Shown: piece by piece, positions 38,801 to 50,863 of the stretch
Numbering within the stretch: the stretch's first letter is position 1
Layout: each line of letters starts with the position of its first letter
NCBI GenBank assembly: GCA_963277665.1
Contig: OY728163.1
Coordinates: forward strand, 1,901,112,644-1,901,176,643
DNA: 64,000 nt
DNA from: Viscum album
Lineage: Eukaryota > Streptophyta > Magnoliopsida > Santalales > Viscaceae
Direction of reading: 5' to 3'
The notes under the pieces: generated by a model
Databases searched by the model: none
What the model was told of the DNA's origin: nothing
Seen by the model: only the letters and a program-made list of their open reading frames with translations
Translations under genes and position numbers: made by a program

Positions 38801-40934
38801 CATCTGTCATTATAACCACACATGAGAGACAATTATGGAAAACATATATGATCACGTCACGAGGTTATAGTTCATCGTAAACCTAAATGATGCATTCATT
38901 TAAAATTTTATGAATTTCAAGATTCATAATGCCAATTACATTAATATAATAAAATACCAATATATGTGAGATACTAGTTAAATTATATCATCATGGTTAT
39001 GTATGATTATAATCTGGTTTATAATAAATTAAAATTTCTCATTTATGATGGATTCCCTTTATTCGAAACCCCCTTAATGTTTAAACCAAAAGATTCCATA
39101 AATTGGTTTTATGATCCACACATTTCATTTAAGATGTTGGGATTGATATGTGGAAATGATTTTTTAAGGTATCTTCTAAACCAAATTGTTCTTGAAGTGT
39201 AAATAAATTTTAATATGTTGGTTTCATTTTTATGATATGTGTGGTTCACAAAAAGAAATTCTTGAAATATTAAATTAATAAAAAATAATTTTGAGGTGAA
39301 AACGGCCTAAAATTTATATATTCCTTGTATAAGATTATTACGTGTTGATACCATCCCATAAAATAATAGTTGGAATTTTTTAGATCAAATTTTTTACCAT
39401 TACTTTTTTGTCCCTATGTTAACCATTTTGAAAATTATTGTGATATCATTGTTTTATACTCTTAGGGGTGAATATAGTTCCAATAAAATTATTAATGACC
39501 CATACAGAAAAAATTATTGATAATTTACATCCTTATAATAATCCCTTCTCGAATGTTTTGATTTTTAAAAACGTTAAATTATTTAAGAGAGTATTATTTA
39601 TTATAAAATATCATTAATTCCATTTTTGACACTATTAATTTATTTTGATAATGAAAATCATCAAGAAAAATATGGAATAGTAATATAACCATTAAAAAAT
39701 TAATGAATTTTATAATTATCAATAAAAGTAGTTAAAAATTAACTCACTTAAATAATATGTTTTTTTAGTTTTTCAATTAATTTACTGATTCTTTTACTCC
39801 ATTCACAAGAACAATGTTAGTGTTGCATAGTATTTTATGTTAATTATAACATTAAAAAAATAAAAATAACCTAAAATGAATGAGAAAAGTATAAATATAT
39901 AAAAATAATATTTTTGACTAAACATATCCTTATTTTATCCTTATTTTAAAATTTTAGTGATAATAAAATAAAGATAATGTCATTTTTTTACCTTTATTTA
40001 TATAAAAAATAAAAAAGTAAAAATTATTTCTGTGTGTAAAAAGGGCATATATTAGACATTTATATTATTATACACAAGTTAATATCATTTTTTTAGTTTT
40101 TTGGAATGATATTGGATCATTTTTTAGTACTTATAATTGTATTTTTATTCGTAGTTAAAAAATTTTCCCTTTGGGGTAGGAACAAATTTATGGTTTTTAT
40201 TCATAACACCAAATGGAAAATATAAAATAAATTGGACAAAAATTTTCCGATTTTAGAAAAAAATAATAATTCATAACATATACGTGGTAGAATGTAATTT
40301 AAAATTTTACCGATAAAAAATAATGAAAAACAGTTTAAAAAAATTATTTTAAGTATAAATTATTGTTATAATATACTCACGTATAAAATTAATTTTAAAA
40401 AATATAATTAAGTTAGATTAAATATAAATTATGAAATTATTTTTCAATAGTTATTCTAAATATAAATTTACTTCATAAATTATTTACTGTAAAAAAAAAT
40501 ACAATAAAATGATCATTTTTATCTAGTAATTGAAAACTAAATATTCTTTGAAAATTATAACATTTTATCCATAATCAAATTTTTATATTCTCATTGAAAA
40601 AATTACATCATTTTTATCATATTTTAAAAAAAATTAAATATAATATTTTGTCATGAAATGTAACTCTTATAATTTTTTAATAAAAATAATTTTTAGCATA
40701 AGATGAAATTAAAATAAATTGTATGTCAATTTCTTATGAATAAATCAATAATATTTTATTTATTTTAAATATTATATAAATTTCATAATGTATTTAATCT
40801 TATTTATACCTGAAACTTTAATATTCTCATTATAGTGGTTATATAATAATATTTGGTGGCTCATTAATGATCAGTGTTTTATATGTTATATGTTGTCAAA
40901 CATAGTATTTCAATTAAAATCACACTATATTATA
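35883..40934 (-). repeat. 5' LTR of element B (right copy)
   Basis: 5.05 kb, collinear with 19695-24803. It begins TGAGTCC on the plus strand and ends TATTATA where the left copy has TATTACA. ORFs at 37338-37559 and 38993-39202 are not shared with the left copy and have no family signature. Confidence 0.8.
36635..36780 (-). repeat. Short tandem repeat in the B right LTR
   Basis: Decayed units around ATGGATCAACC, CATGAGATATAATGGG and GGATGATCCAATC; partner of 20455-20560. Confidence 0.5.
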
Positions 40935-40939
40935 GGTTG

Positions 40940-42146
40940 AACCATAATAAACATTTTTTTTCCAATTTCATTTTTTTCATTATATATATTAATGTTAACA
41001 AATTTACAACTATTAGGGTTAATGGATATGCTTATATATTCCCAAAACAACACACAACATATAAAATTTTCAATAAGAAGGAGTATCAACACAATATATT
41101 TTTACAATTTTCTATCACAACGTTTTTTTAAAATCTATCCATTGTTCATGTTATGTTTTATATAAAGGTGTCACTATTACAATAAATTGAAAACATATAG
41201 GGAATGTTTAATGCTTCACCCTATTTCTATCTCTCAAAATGCCTATAATGTCTCTTGATACTATTTACAATCAACTAATTTATTCTATATATTTGATCCC
41301 ACATGACTGAAATTGGTCCTTTGAATTTCACTAATGAACATGGTTTTTATATAATTATTTTTTCAAAATCATATTAATGTAAATATATTCATCACTAATC
41401 TTGAATTTCAATAGGCATTAGATAATATTTTATTGTAGCATGCACATTAGTGGATGTGACCTATGAGAAATTTTCTTACATATTTCATCAATTTTTTATA
41501 AAAAAAATATATTATAAAATATTCAATTTCCTAAAAAAATAAATGTTCTTTATTTATAGAATAGATACATAATAAACATATTTCAAAAAAATATGCAAAA
41601 TCTTATCTCCAATTATTCTCTCTTATAAACCCTACTATATATATCATCTATAATATTTTTCATCATAAAATATGGAAAATAGAATCATTGGATATGGATT
41701 TATATGGTCTTAATTAGGATAGTAATTGATAATTATATAGATGATGTGGATTAATTGAACTAAAATAAGATAAGTAAATTAAATTTCCAATACTATGGGA
41801 AACATCATTTGAAATACTCCACAATCCTTGAAAAACTAAAATTTTGGAATATTAGAAAATATATTCTATGAGTAGTGAATTTATAAATATATTTTATTAG
41901 GGATTTACCAAAGTAGAAAGATCAAACAATGTGATGCAGTTAAATGTAATGAACCTTATTTTATAAGTGAGTTAAGTTTTACTTATGTAAATAACTATAA
42001 AATTAAAATAAAATAAATTCGCATTAAAGTGATTTTTTTTGGAAATAAACTCAAATTAAATGATAATATATAGTTAAAATATTATAATGAAATTATTTAA
42101 CACTGATTCAAGAAAATGAGGATAACCAATCCTCATCACATCATCA
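40940..42146 (-). repeat. Start of the F 3' LTR (right of B)
   Basis: On the minus strand, ATGTGGGAACC (a weak PPT) is followed by TGATGATGTGATGAGG, which I take as a decayed LTR start. The position is right: about 800 bp after the second integrase Asp block, as in E. No second copy is available to confirm it. The ORF at 40874-41131 spans the B edge and is not a gene. Confidence 0.4.
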
Positions 42147-42299
42147 GGTTCCCACATTTCTTACATGAAATTCAAATTCATCCATAGAACCTAACTAGGT
42201 GAGTAGTCATATTCCATGACACATAATCTATAATATAAAATACATATACTACCCTATCCTTATAATAAAAATATAAAAAAATAGTATTACCCATGTTTT

Positions 42300-42500
42300 C
42301 AGTACATATGATGGATTTTTTATACACTTTCTCAAAAATGATATATAGAACACAACATGATTTTCATATATGTTTGATGGATATTCCAGGTGATACTACA
42401 CTATTATAATATAATAAAAAATATACCAATGAATAATATTTATGGGGCTTAAAATTCCTTAAATTCTTAATACCAAAACATTCTTCCATTGATATATATA
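42300..42500 (-). pseudogene. GPY/F module remnant (element F)
   Basis: Minus-strand reading gives VLRI, stop, GILSPINIIHW (the usual RFGKKGKLSPRYIGPF), then ENHVVFYISFLRKCIKNPSY, matching VHxVFHVSxLRKYIPDPSH. A chromodomain should follow at about 42160-42290. There I see only a VSWNM stretch that might stand for ATWE, so the chromodomain itself is not firmly seen. Confidence 0.75.
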
Positions 42501-42869
42501 AAAACCCATTATCACAAAATATTTTCTCTAAATCTAGAAGTTGATTATTAGCATAACTTTTATATTGACACTAAACATATCATATATTTTCATATATGTA
42601 TCTAATGTTATCTTAAATTTTATAAGGTAGTTATAGTTCAAATATTATTTTTCCCTCAAGATCATCAAAACTTGTTTGACTCTGTCACTTAATTCCATAG
42701 ATGGATATAGTGCCATTTATATTCTCATGTGAATGATATTTTGTTATAAAAGTTCACCCTAAAAGTTTGATTATGAAAAACCCTATTAAAATAAATTGAG
42801 AAATCACAAAAAATATATTATACTATTTTAATAGAACTCTATGACTATCCATATATATAAGGATTTTAT

Positions 42870-43320
42870 GTATTTATGAAGACAAACTCCATATTCAAAT
42901 CTTTCTGAAGCCTTCCCATGGAAATTGGGGTAATCTTCAAATCTCAATCAGATAGGATTTATAATGGTATTCCATTAAACCATAAAACTACATTTACATA
43001 TATCTTATAGAGTTGATCATGAGTGAATTATTATTTTATAGTAATGAAATGTTCAAATTTCAATAGTGGATCGACTAATTTCAAAATAGTATTTTTACTT
43101 TTATATGTATTCTAGATTATCATGGTAAAATCCATAGAAATATTTTCCCATTTCCACTAATAACTGGTTAATCATTGAAAAATTACATTTTTTATCTATC
43201 TATAATCTTTAATATGATGGATTACCAATAACAACTATATATACTATGCAATATCAATCATTATGTTTTCCCACTATAAAGGATCCTAATGAAATCTCTA
43301 TATATATATATATTGCTATA
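42870..43320 (-). pseudogene. Integrase remnant (element F)
   Basis: Minus strand: HPQYSNIYI near 43310 (usual HPGSTKMY), then WKWENISMDF with the first catalytic Asp (43130-43132), then LVDPLLKFEHFI (usual VDRLTKSAHFL), then FNGIPL, stop, ILSD, stop, DL (usual LHGVPVSIVSDRDPRF), where the catalytic Asp of SD is kept. Cys ligands of the zinc site are mostly lost. Reading needs several frame changes. Confidence 0.85.
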
Positions 43321-43639
43321 TTGAGGATGAATAGATAATGATTAACCATTATATTCATTTTATATCTATTTAGATTCTATTATTAATAGTTCACATACAC
43401 AATTTTGGGAATTAATTATTGAATAACTACCCTAACCAATATTATGAACATCATTACCTTATTTTATAGGTCCACATCTTCTTTTTCCTCCACCTTGATC
43501 ATAATTTGAATATACGGTCTAACATTTATCAATAAATAATGAGATATTTATATTTTTCTTATTATTTCAATATCTATCATCAACAAATCCAAAATTATTG
43601 GATCTCAAGTGATTATTATCCTAGAAAAAATATCATTTT

Positions 43640-43790
43640 ATTTATATCTCTTAATATTAGGTACCAAGTTTTCAGTTTTGATATGGTAATATATTAAGTA
43701 GTTATAATCCATAATTAGTTGATAGCATCTTATATCAATAATGTTCATTATATTATATGTTAATATATACCTTATTATTTCATGATCGAT
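43640..43790 (-). pseudogene. RNase H end and connection remnant (element F)
   Basis: An open minus-strand piece (43638-43853) reads IDHEIIRYIL, then LIMDYNYLIYYHIKTENLVP, NIKRYK. This matches, without a gap, the conserved TDHKSLKYIFTQ ... WLELIKDYDCEIxYHPGKANVVADALSRK of Ty3/gypsy elements. It survives by chance rather than by selection, since its neighbours are broken. Confidence 0.85.
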
Positions 43791-44299
43791 ATATATGTAT
43801 CTACTCATACAACAAATATAAATCCTCCCTGAATTCAAAGGGAAAAATAACAATTTTAGTTTGAAACCATGTTTTAATTAATTTTTCTTTTCAAACATCA
43901 ATTAGAGAGAGAAAAAATTTATATCTATGTTAATATACATGGAAAAACATCATAGTTCCTTATTTAATTCATCACTATATATCATAGTATAATATCCACT
44001 ATACGGTATATTTGTATCTATTCACTAAAATAATGCCTCATCGGTTTAATGATGTTTTCTTTGCATTCATTGATCTAATGTAATTTTACATGCATCTAGA
44101 TAAACATATTATATTTTATATCCATTCCCAATTTCTCATAATTATTTTTTAGTATCCAACCAAAAAATATAACTATTGATTTTTGTTGGGGTGATGGTGT
44201 ATTCCAATGTTTAATAACATTCATCTTTCAAGAACCAATATATATCCCTATTCTTATGATCATGTTTCCAATTAATAATAAAATTTTATCCAAAATTAA

Positions 44300-45037
44300 A
44301 TCATTATAAATGTAGTAAACATATTCATATTTCTCAACATCCTCAACAAAATCATCAAATGATGTTTCTTTTCTTTATTGATCATGGAATATATAATAAT
44401 ATTAACTATAATTACTACCAAAAAATAATCGATGCAATAACTAAAGAAACTATTCAATAGATACATGATGATATTCTATTCATTAATATGTCCAAATATA
44501 ATCACAAGATTATCACAATGACCATATCTCACAAGGAAGGTTTCCATGGATACATTCAATATTTTGACCCACATCTGATGATATTAAGAATTGAGGTAAA
44601 TGGTTGAAATATATACATCCTAACATAGTTATTCAAAAAAATCAAAAAATAAGTTGATACATTATCATGATATTTATATTGATATGTTTTTTATATTCAC
44701 ATAATATATGAATTAAGTCATATTTTTTCTTAAAAAAATTAAATGGTGCACCCTGAGCTGATGAAGATTCCCTAATGAAATATTTATAATTTTTATTCGA
44801 TGTTTTCATCATAAATTATTACAAATTAGTCATGGGTATTCTATATTATTTCATTGAAATAAAAGTTTCACAAGGTACGAGTTCTATGGAAAACATTACA
44901 TAATGGCTTTGGTGAAGGATATGAAGATATTTAAAATATTTATCAAAATATTCTTGCACAATAGGTATATCTCCATGAATTAAGTTCTCCCTAACAATCT
45001 CAAAAAATACCCTTAATCCATAAGTAATAAGAACCAT
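44300..45037 (-). pseudogene. Reverse transcriptase remnant (element F)
   Basis: The open piece at 44846-45037 carries IPIVQEYFDKYFKYLHILHQ and SIELVPCETFI, matching IPVVREFPDVFPEDLPGLPP and SIDLVPGTAPI at the RT start. Lower down come GAPFNFFKKKYDLIHILCEY (usual [20 protein letters not shown]) and, at about 44300-44410, VVIIVNIIIYS, then EKKHHLMILLRMLR (usual [30 protein letters not shown]). Both catalytic Asp of the DD box are lost. Confidence 0.88.
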
Positions 45038-45654
45038 TCATTTTATTTAATTTCCATTTTATTTTCTTATTCATGCTCAAACTGATAAACAATCATTTTT
45101 TCATTCAATATTTGAAATGTGAATTTCCTTCCTCATAAATTGAACTGGTCTTTATATTGTGAAAAATCATAAAAATAAATACCCATCAATAGACATTAAT
45201 AAATATTGTTTTTTAATTTAGAAATTCATTTCCACACATCCAAAATATCTTCTTTGTGTTTTATGATAATTATATCTTTATCCCTATATAAATAAACTTT
45301 TCATCACAAAGTGGAGAATTCCAATCTGTAACAATTCTTCCCTCTAATTTTTTTTCGATATAAAACATTTTATTTTGATGAAATATTTTTACAATTTTGA
45401 TCCTGAAATCATCCATGTCCCTAATAACCTTAACATTATTTGAAATAATTTTTTGGAATTACAATATGATCATAAAGATCTTAAAGAGACATATAAAAAG
45501 AATAAATCAATTAACTTAGGTCATGAAATCTTATTCATGATATTCCATTTAATAATTAAATGTTCAATTAAAAATATATTACATAATATTTCATATTTTA
45601 TACAAAATTATTTTCATAAATTATTTAATATGTAATCTATGTGGAAAAATAAAA

Positions 45655-45690
45655 CATTTAACAGTTTCTCTACAATCATGACAAAAATAT
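45655..45690 (-). pseudogene. Possible gag zinc-knuckle remnant (element F)
   Basis: Minus strand reads FCHDCRETVK. The CX2C half of a zinc knuckle is present, the His is Lys and the last Cys is missing. It lies about 650 bp before the RT start, close to the 800 bp seen in T. Weak on its own. Confidence 0.3.
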
Positions 45691-45829
45691 GAATACATTT
45701 TTTTAAATAATAATTATAATTTTCACCCTTTTGACGTAGCATATAAAATCCATTAAACATAAGCTCTTGATTAACCACATGGAAAATAACATAAATATAA
45801 ATGTATCATAAGATCATAGGACCATAGGG

Positions 45830-48046
45830 TGTAATATCCCATGATTTTAAAAGTAGAATTTATTCAATAAATAACACAATACACAACACAAAGTTTAAGA
45901 GAACTGTGATATACTATTAAAATATCATTATTAAATATAATATTTATCATATGTATATTAAAATATAAGGTATAATAGTGTAAATAGAAATGTGAAATAT
46001 ATATAATGAAACTAATAAATACAAATTAATTGATTAATTTTTAGTAAATATGTACTCAATTTCTACAATATTATTTTATACTTTGAAAACACATTTTCTT
46101 AAAAATGTTTTTATACCTTTCTATCGGAAAATAATATATTTATTTTGATTATATTTTATATGAATTATTTTATAAAAATTATTTAATATTTTATTAAATA
46201 TTATTAGAATTATATTAGGGCGAAATATTTGGATTTTTTGAAAAGGGTGATTTTTTGGTGAATTGTGAAAATACTGATTAGTATTGAATATTATATTTTT
46301 ATTTCAAAATATATAGTAATAAAAATTTTTAAAATATTTTATACAAGATTAGTTATTTTATATTTTCTAAAAACTAATTATGTTGTTGGAATAAATTTCA
46401 TGACGAAATTGTATATAAATTTATTTATAAATAATAAAAAAATTTAGAAAAACGTTTTTTCATTGTTTTTAAGATTTTATTTTAAATTTATAACTAAAAA
46501 TTGTAGAAATATAATCTTCAAATATTTATTCCATATTTTTAATTATTATGTCTAAATTTGGTATATAGGACCAATTGTTTTATGAATAGTAACCATATTA
46601 AATATTTACCACTATAATATGTGTAAATATGGTAATTAGATTAAAAAATAATATTATAAGGATGAGAAAATGGTCATAAAGCATTCATAAATTTTATTGG
46701 ATAATCCTAATTCATCAATAATCATCCAATATTCTATTATATGATCTTTTGTAGAAATTATGCAAATATTCTTAACTTCTCATTATATTGATTAACTCGA
46801 AATCAAAAAATAACATTATATTGGTTTTGTTGTCCTTAAATGATTAAAATAAGGCTGAAAAGAAGATATGTTATGTTATAGAAATATTATTGAAGTGTAA
46901 AAAAATTCATGGTAATTTATTTATATTTTTTATGAATTAATTACCCTAAATGCTTATGCCACACTAAAATAGTATTTATTCAATTAATTTAAAAAGTGAA
47001 ATAAATTATTTTTAAAATATTAACTATAAAAAAATTATCATGTTATTTGGATCTATAAATTATTTAGATAAATATAACTTATAAATGATATGATAATTTA
47101 TTATATTGAAATAAAATATTTTTCATCATGTATTTGAATTTAAATTAAATGAATAGTATAAAAAAGATATTAATAATATATTTAATAAATATTAATTTAT
47201 TTATTGATTTACAATTAATAAAAATATTAAATTCATCAAAAGTATTATGGCATGTTTTTTAAAACAATCTGTTATTTTATGGGTCTTTTATCTATTTGTT
47301 GTAATATTATTAACCATTGGAGTTTAGTGTTTTTTTAAATATTTTTATTTGTGAAAAAGTTTAAATAATGGTTAAAACTAAACAATAAGGGTGAAAAAAT
47401 ATCCAATATTGTAAAAATATTATTATATTAGATTATTTTAACACATAATAAACATATCTTCAATTAAAATAATTGTTTTTCCATTTGGACGTGTAAAATA
47501 ATTTATACTAAATTAGTAATTTAAGAAATTCCACGAATACCCCTTAGCCTATTTAGAAAAGAAACCGAGTACCTATAATCGTTGCATAAAATTTATCATT
47601 TTATATTGACCAAAACCTAATAAGTTATCTTCCAGAAATCCTTATCTTTATTATAGTGGATATAGTATTCTAAAAAGTACAATATTAGTTTCCATACCAA
47701 ATGATCATAAGGATGTCTTTAAAAGATGTGGTAACCATCATACTGTACCACATTGAATTTATTTAATATTTTACATATTCTAATCTATTTTATTTACCAC
47801 AAACTAAAATTTGAAATCTTGTAAATATTCAAAAATGATATTTAGGTTATGAAATAACCATTATCTACCCTCATTGCAATCAAATGGGAAGTGACTATGT
47901 CACCCAGGAAAATGTACAACTTACAATCCTTAGGTGGAGATAGAATTCATTTTACAGTAACATATTTTATTAAGGAATATTATAATATTTTTAATGTTAA
48001 TATAGATTATATGTGGGTTAATTATACTTCTATGGTTACAATATCA
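45830..48046 (+). repeat. Element D LTR, left part
   Basis: Begins TGTAATATCCC at 45830, inside element F, and is interrupted at 48046 by element C. No PPT stands before the TG, so this is a 5' LTR or a solo LTR. AT-rich first half like A's LTR but not clearly the same family. The ORF at 46265-46447 is without signature. Confidence 0.6.
48042..48046. other. Left target-site duplication of element C
   Basis: TATCA, identical to 57723-57727. Confidence 0.85.
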
Positions 48047-50848
48047 TGTTAGATCCTAAAAATTCATGCTGGTATGATAATGTTTAAATTTGTGTCTAAT
48101 TTTCTTTGTTTTGGTGAATGATGTGTTTCTTGGTTATATGGGATTTTTTGGTGGTTGTTCGGGGGTGTGGGACATGAAATGTGGGGAAAAGAGGCCCAAT
48201 AGTTTATATCTCATAGTTATTTCATATATTGTACAAATTATTCACCTAGATAGGGGATGCATTATGGATAAGCATCCTCTCGGATAGAGGCTGGCATGTG
48301 GGAGCCACATGGTTTTCCCAACTGTATGGGTGCTCAAGGAAACCATGTGGTTTGGACCCTATTGGATCGAGGGAGCTTTACGGTTTTTGAGTAGTGTGTC
48401 TGACCATCCAAACCACATACCCTTTAAAAAGTGAGAGTTACCTATTTTTTTCTTCTTAGAAATTAAGGTTTATAACATGAATTTCTACCCTAATCCTCCT
48501 ACAAAAGAATGGGTGATTAAAAACCCTCATAGACTTCAAATAGATATCTCTACTTGGATTCATTGGATTTGGAGTTTTGTTTAGTGATAATAAAAGACCA
48601 GGTTGAGTAAAAAGTCTTCTTTAATATACTTTCTAGCATAATTCTTGTGGAATTTTTCATCTTCATACGAATCCATAAAACATTTATTAAAAATTTTATA
48701 GGGGTGTCTGATGGTTGTTTGAGTTCAAATAACAGGATACATTTAATTGAGTGGTTGTTTTAAAGAATGAGGTTGGTGGTACTGAATATTTTCTCAGTTG
48801 TCTTGATTTTATATAACTAAAAGTGGTTTTGTAAATCCTGATCTTTCATGGGGTTGACATTCTTGATTAAGGAAACATATATTTGAAATTAGATTGAATT
48901 GTGAAACCCTCTACATACATCTTTGGGCATGTTTTTTATTGAGACCAGAACTAGGATATCCTTTGGGTATGTCGGGCTATTATCTATGGTGACATAAAAT
49001 TAGTAAACATGGAAATAAGATATGGATTATGTTTAATGGATTGTGAATTTTAAATAGGGATGTGAGAAATATTAGTAGACTAATTTGAAATGAGAAAATG
49101 GTATCTTTTGTGATATTCTAAGAAGGATTTTTAAATGTTTTAAATGATTTGTCTTTTTATTTTTATCTATTTATGGTTTTAAATAAAGAAAAATTATTCT
49201 TTGAAGTGGTAAATGATATAAAGGGAGGCATTGGCCTCAAATTTTCTAGAAAAGTGTATTTCTTAATATATTTCAAATGATGGTTTGTAATTAAGGTATT
49301 GTTCCATTTTTTTAAAATGATTCAATTTTCCTTTTTGATGTTGTAAATGGAAATGAAATCATTTGGGAACATTTTTTTTCCAATGAGGATGATCCATGTG
49401 TTGAAGGAGGGGCTTTAAGATGATTTCAAATTATCATTTTGAATTGTGTTTTATTCCATAATGGAGTTTTAATGGTCTTTTGGGACCATAGTGAATGAAA
49501 TAACATATGGTCTATGTGATATAACCCATCATAATTATGTTGCTTTGTTAACAAGGATTATGAAATAAAATTAGTGAAAAATTTATTTAGTTGGTGACAA
49601 AAAATAAGGGGTATTTATTCAAAATGAGATTGGAAAAAATTGGGTTAAGGTATGGGAATGACATTTACAATAGTTAGTTATGATTATAATTGATAATTGT
49701 GTATAAAGGTTATGGTTTGTGTTTGGAATCTATGTTATCTATAAATAAATATAATCACATGGCTTGGTTCTATGTGGGGTATTTATATGATATTTTATTC
49801 CCATTGGTCGATTTGGAATTACACAAAAAAATTCCATGCCTATAATGCATGGGTTAGGGATTCGGACTAAGGCCCTATGCCCCAAAAAATTCATTAGGTT
49901 AAATCTACTAGGAATGATGTTTCAAGGTTTGAGTATTTATTATGTAATTAGGATATCTAACTGGGGCTCTTTGCTTCCCAATGTATGTTCATGGAATGGG
50001 TTGGGATTTCAGACTGAGGATCTAGGCTTTCAAACCATGTGGACCTTATTAATAACAGGGATAAGGATTTAGGGTATGTTGATAAGTTTCCATTAGTGAA
50101 TTCCCCATATTGTTTTAATATTTTTATGCCCTAAGTTATGGTTTAGGATTCTGGTGTGACCAGATCTAGTATAGTTAGTTGGTTTTCTTGGGAGATAAAA
50201 ATGGTAAAAATAGATATTCCATACTTACTCACTATGACATATTTGGATATCTATGTTTCATTTCATTACATTTTTATCTTTTTCACTAAATTATCTGAAT
50301 AAATTGTTGTATTGAATGGTTATTTCTAATCACTGATGGTAGTGGACAACGGAGTTTTAATCCCAGCATACTCGGTCTAGAATATAAATTAGATACCTAA
50401 GTATATGTTACTTTTTTAGTTACTTTATTAGATAAGGAACTAACGATTGGTTCATCCCTGGAATATATAGTTGGATCATTATTTCTCATGACAATGTTGA
50501 GGATTTTATCCTTGTGCGGGATATTTTGGTGGTTATTGGTTTTTGATTTATTTGTATGACTTCATGAAATTTATTGTATTCGACATATTAATATACCATG
50601 TTCTCATTTTTTACTTTTTAGTATTCTTCATATAGTGCGTGATTATTTTTTCATGGTGGTTATTTTATTTTATTAGGTTATTTATATGGTGTAATTATAT
50701 TTAAAAGAATATATTTTTTCCACAATATTTCTCCATAGAGTCACTTTGATAGTTGGTAGCCTCTAGAATATGGGTAGATAGCCTATGTTCTTGTGATGCT
50801 CCATCATGGGGAGCTATATATAGAATCCAGCAGGTTGGGGATGTTACA
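48047..50848 (+). repeat. 5' LTR of element C
   Basis: 2802 bp ending GGGGATGTTACA. Landmarks shared with the 3' LTR: CCCTTTAAAAAGTG at 48420 against CCCTTAAAAAGTGGGAATTC at 55288; GAATGGGTGATT and GCTTGGGTGATT; GTGTGACCAGATCT against GATGTGACCAGAGCT near 50155 and 57018. ORFs at 48090-48287 and 49836-50072 are not kept in the partner. Confidence 0.85.
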
Positions 50849-50851
50849 ATG

Positions 50852-50863
50852 TGGTTTCAGATC
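50852..50863 (+). other. Primer-binding site of element C (tRNA-Met type)
   Basis: TGGTTTCAGATC, 10 of 12 matches to TGGTATCAGAGC, three bases (ATG) after the LTR end, the same spacer as in T. Confidence 0.85.

Larger units (their letters stand above)
19695..40934 (-). mobile_element. Element B: minus-strand giant-LTR, nearly interior-free retrotransposon
   Basis: Two direct repeats of about 5.1 kb (19695-24803 and 35883-40934) can be aligned in order along their length, at perhaps 65-70% by eye. In minus-strand reading the left copy starts TGTAATATC preceded by the purine run CTAGGGGGGA (3' LTR plus PPT). The right copy is preceded on the plus strand by TCTCTAATACCA, a tRNA-Met-type PBS in reverse. 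Element A is inserted between them. Without A, B has only about 1.1 kb of internal DNA (24804-25880 and 35841-35882) and no recognisable coding domain. Best described as a LARD-like non-autonomous element, or one with a deleted interior. Confidence 0.82.
40940..45829 (-). mobile_element. Element F: minus-strand decayed Ty3/gypsy chromovirus hosting other insertions
   Basis: Read on the minus strand from 45829 downward: possible gag zinc knuckle, RT, RNase H, integrase, GPY/F module and the stretch leading to the chromodomain, then a possible PPT and the start of the 3' LTR near 42146. The LTR is broken at 40939 by element B and seems to continue at 19689-18518. At the other end F is broken by element D at 45829. 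Its gag start and 5' LTR are not seen. It must be older than B, A, D and C. Conserved protein blocks are clear despite very low GC. Confidence 0.85.

Noticed and set aside
19695..40934. The AT-rich centre as an organelle DNA insertion
   Set aside because: No plastid or mitochondrial gene fragments recognised; paired LTRs with PBS and PPT explain the region.
45453..45635. A 60-codon plus-strand ORF as a small gene
   Set aside because: Lies antisense in decayed pol of element F; composition explains it.
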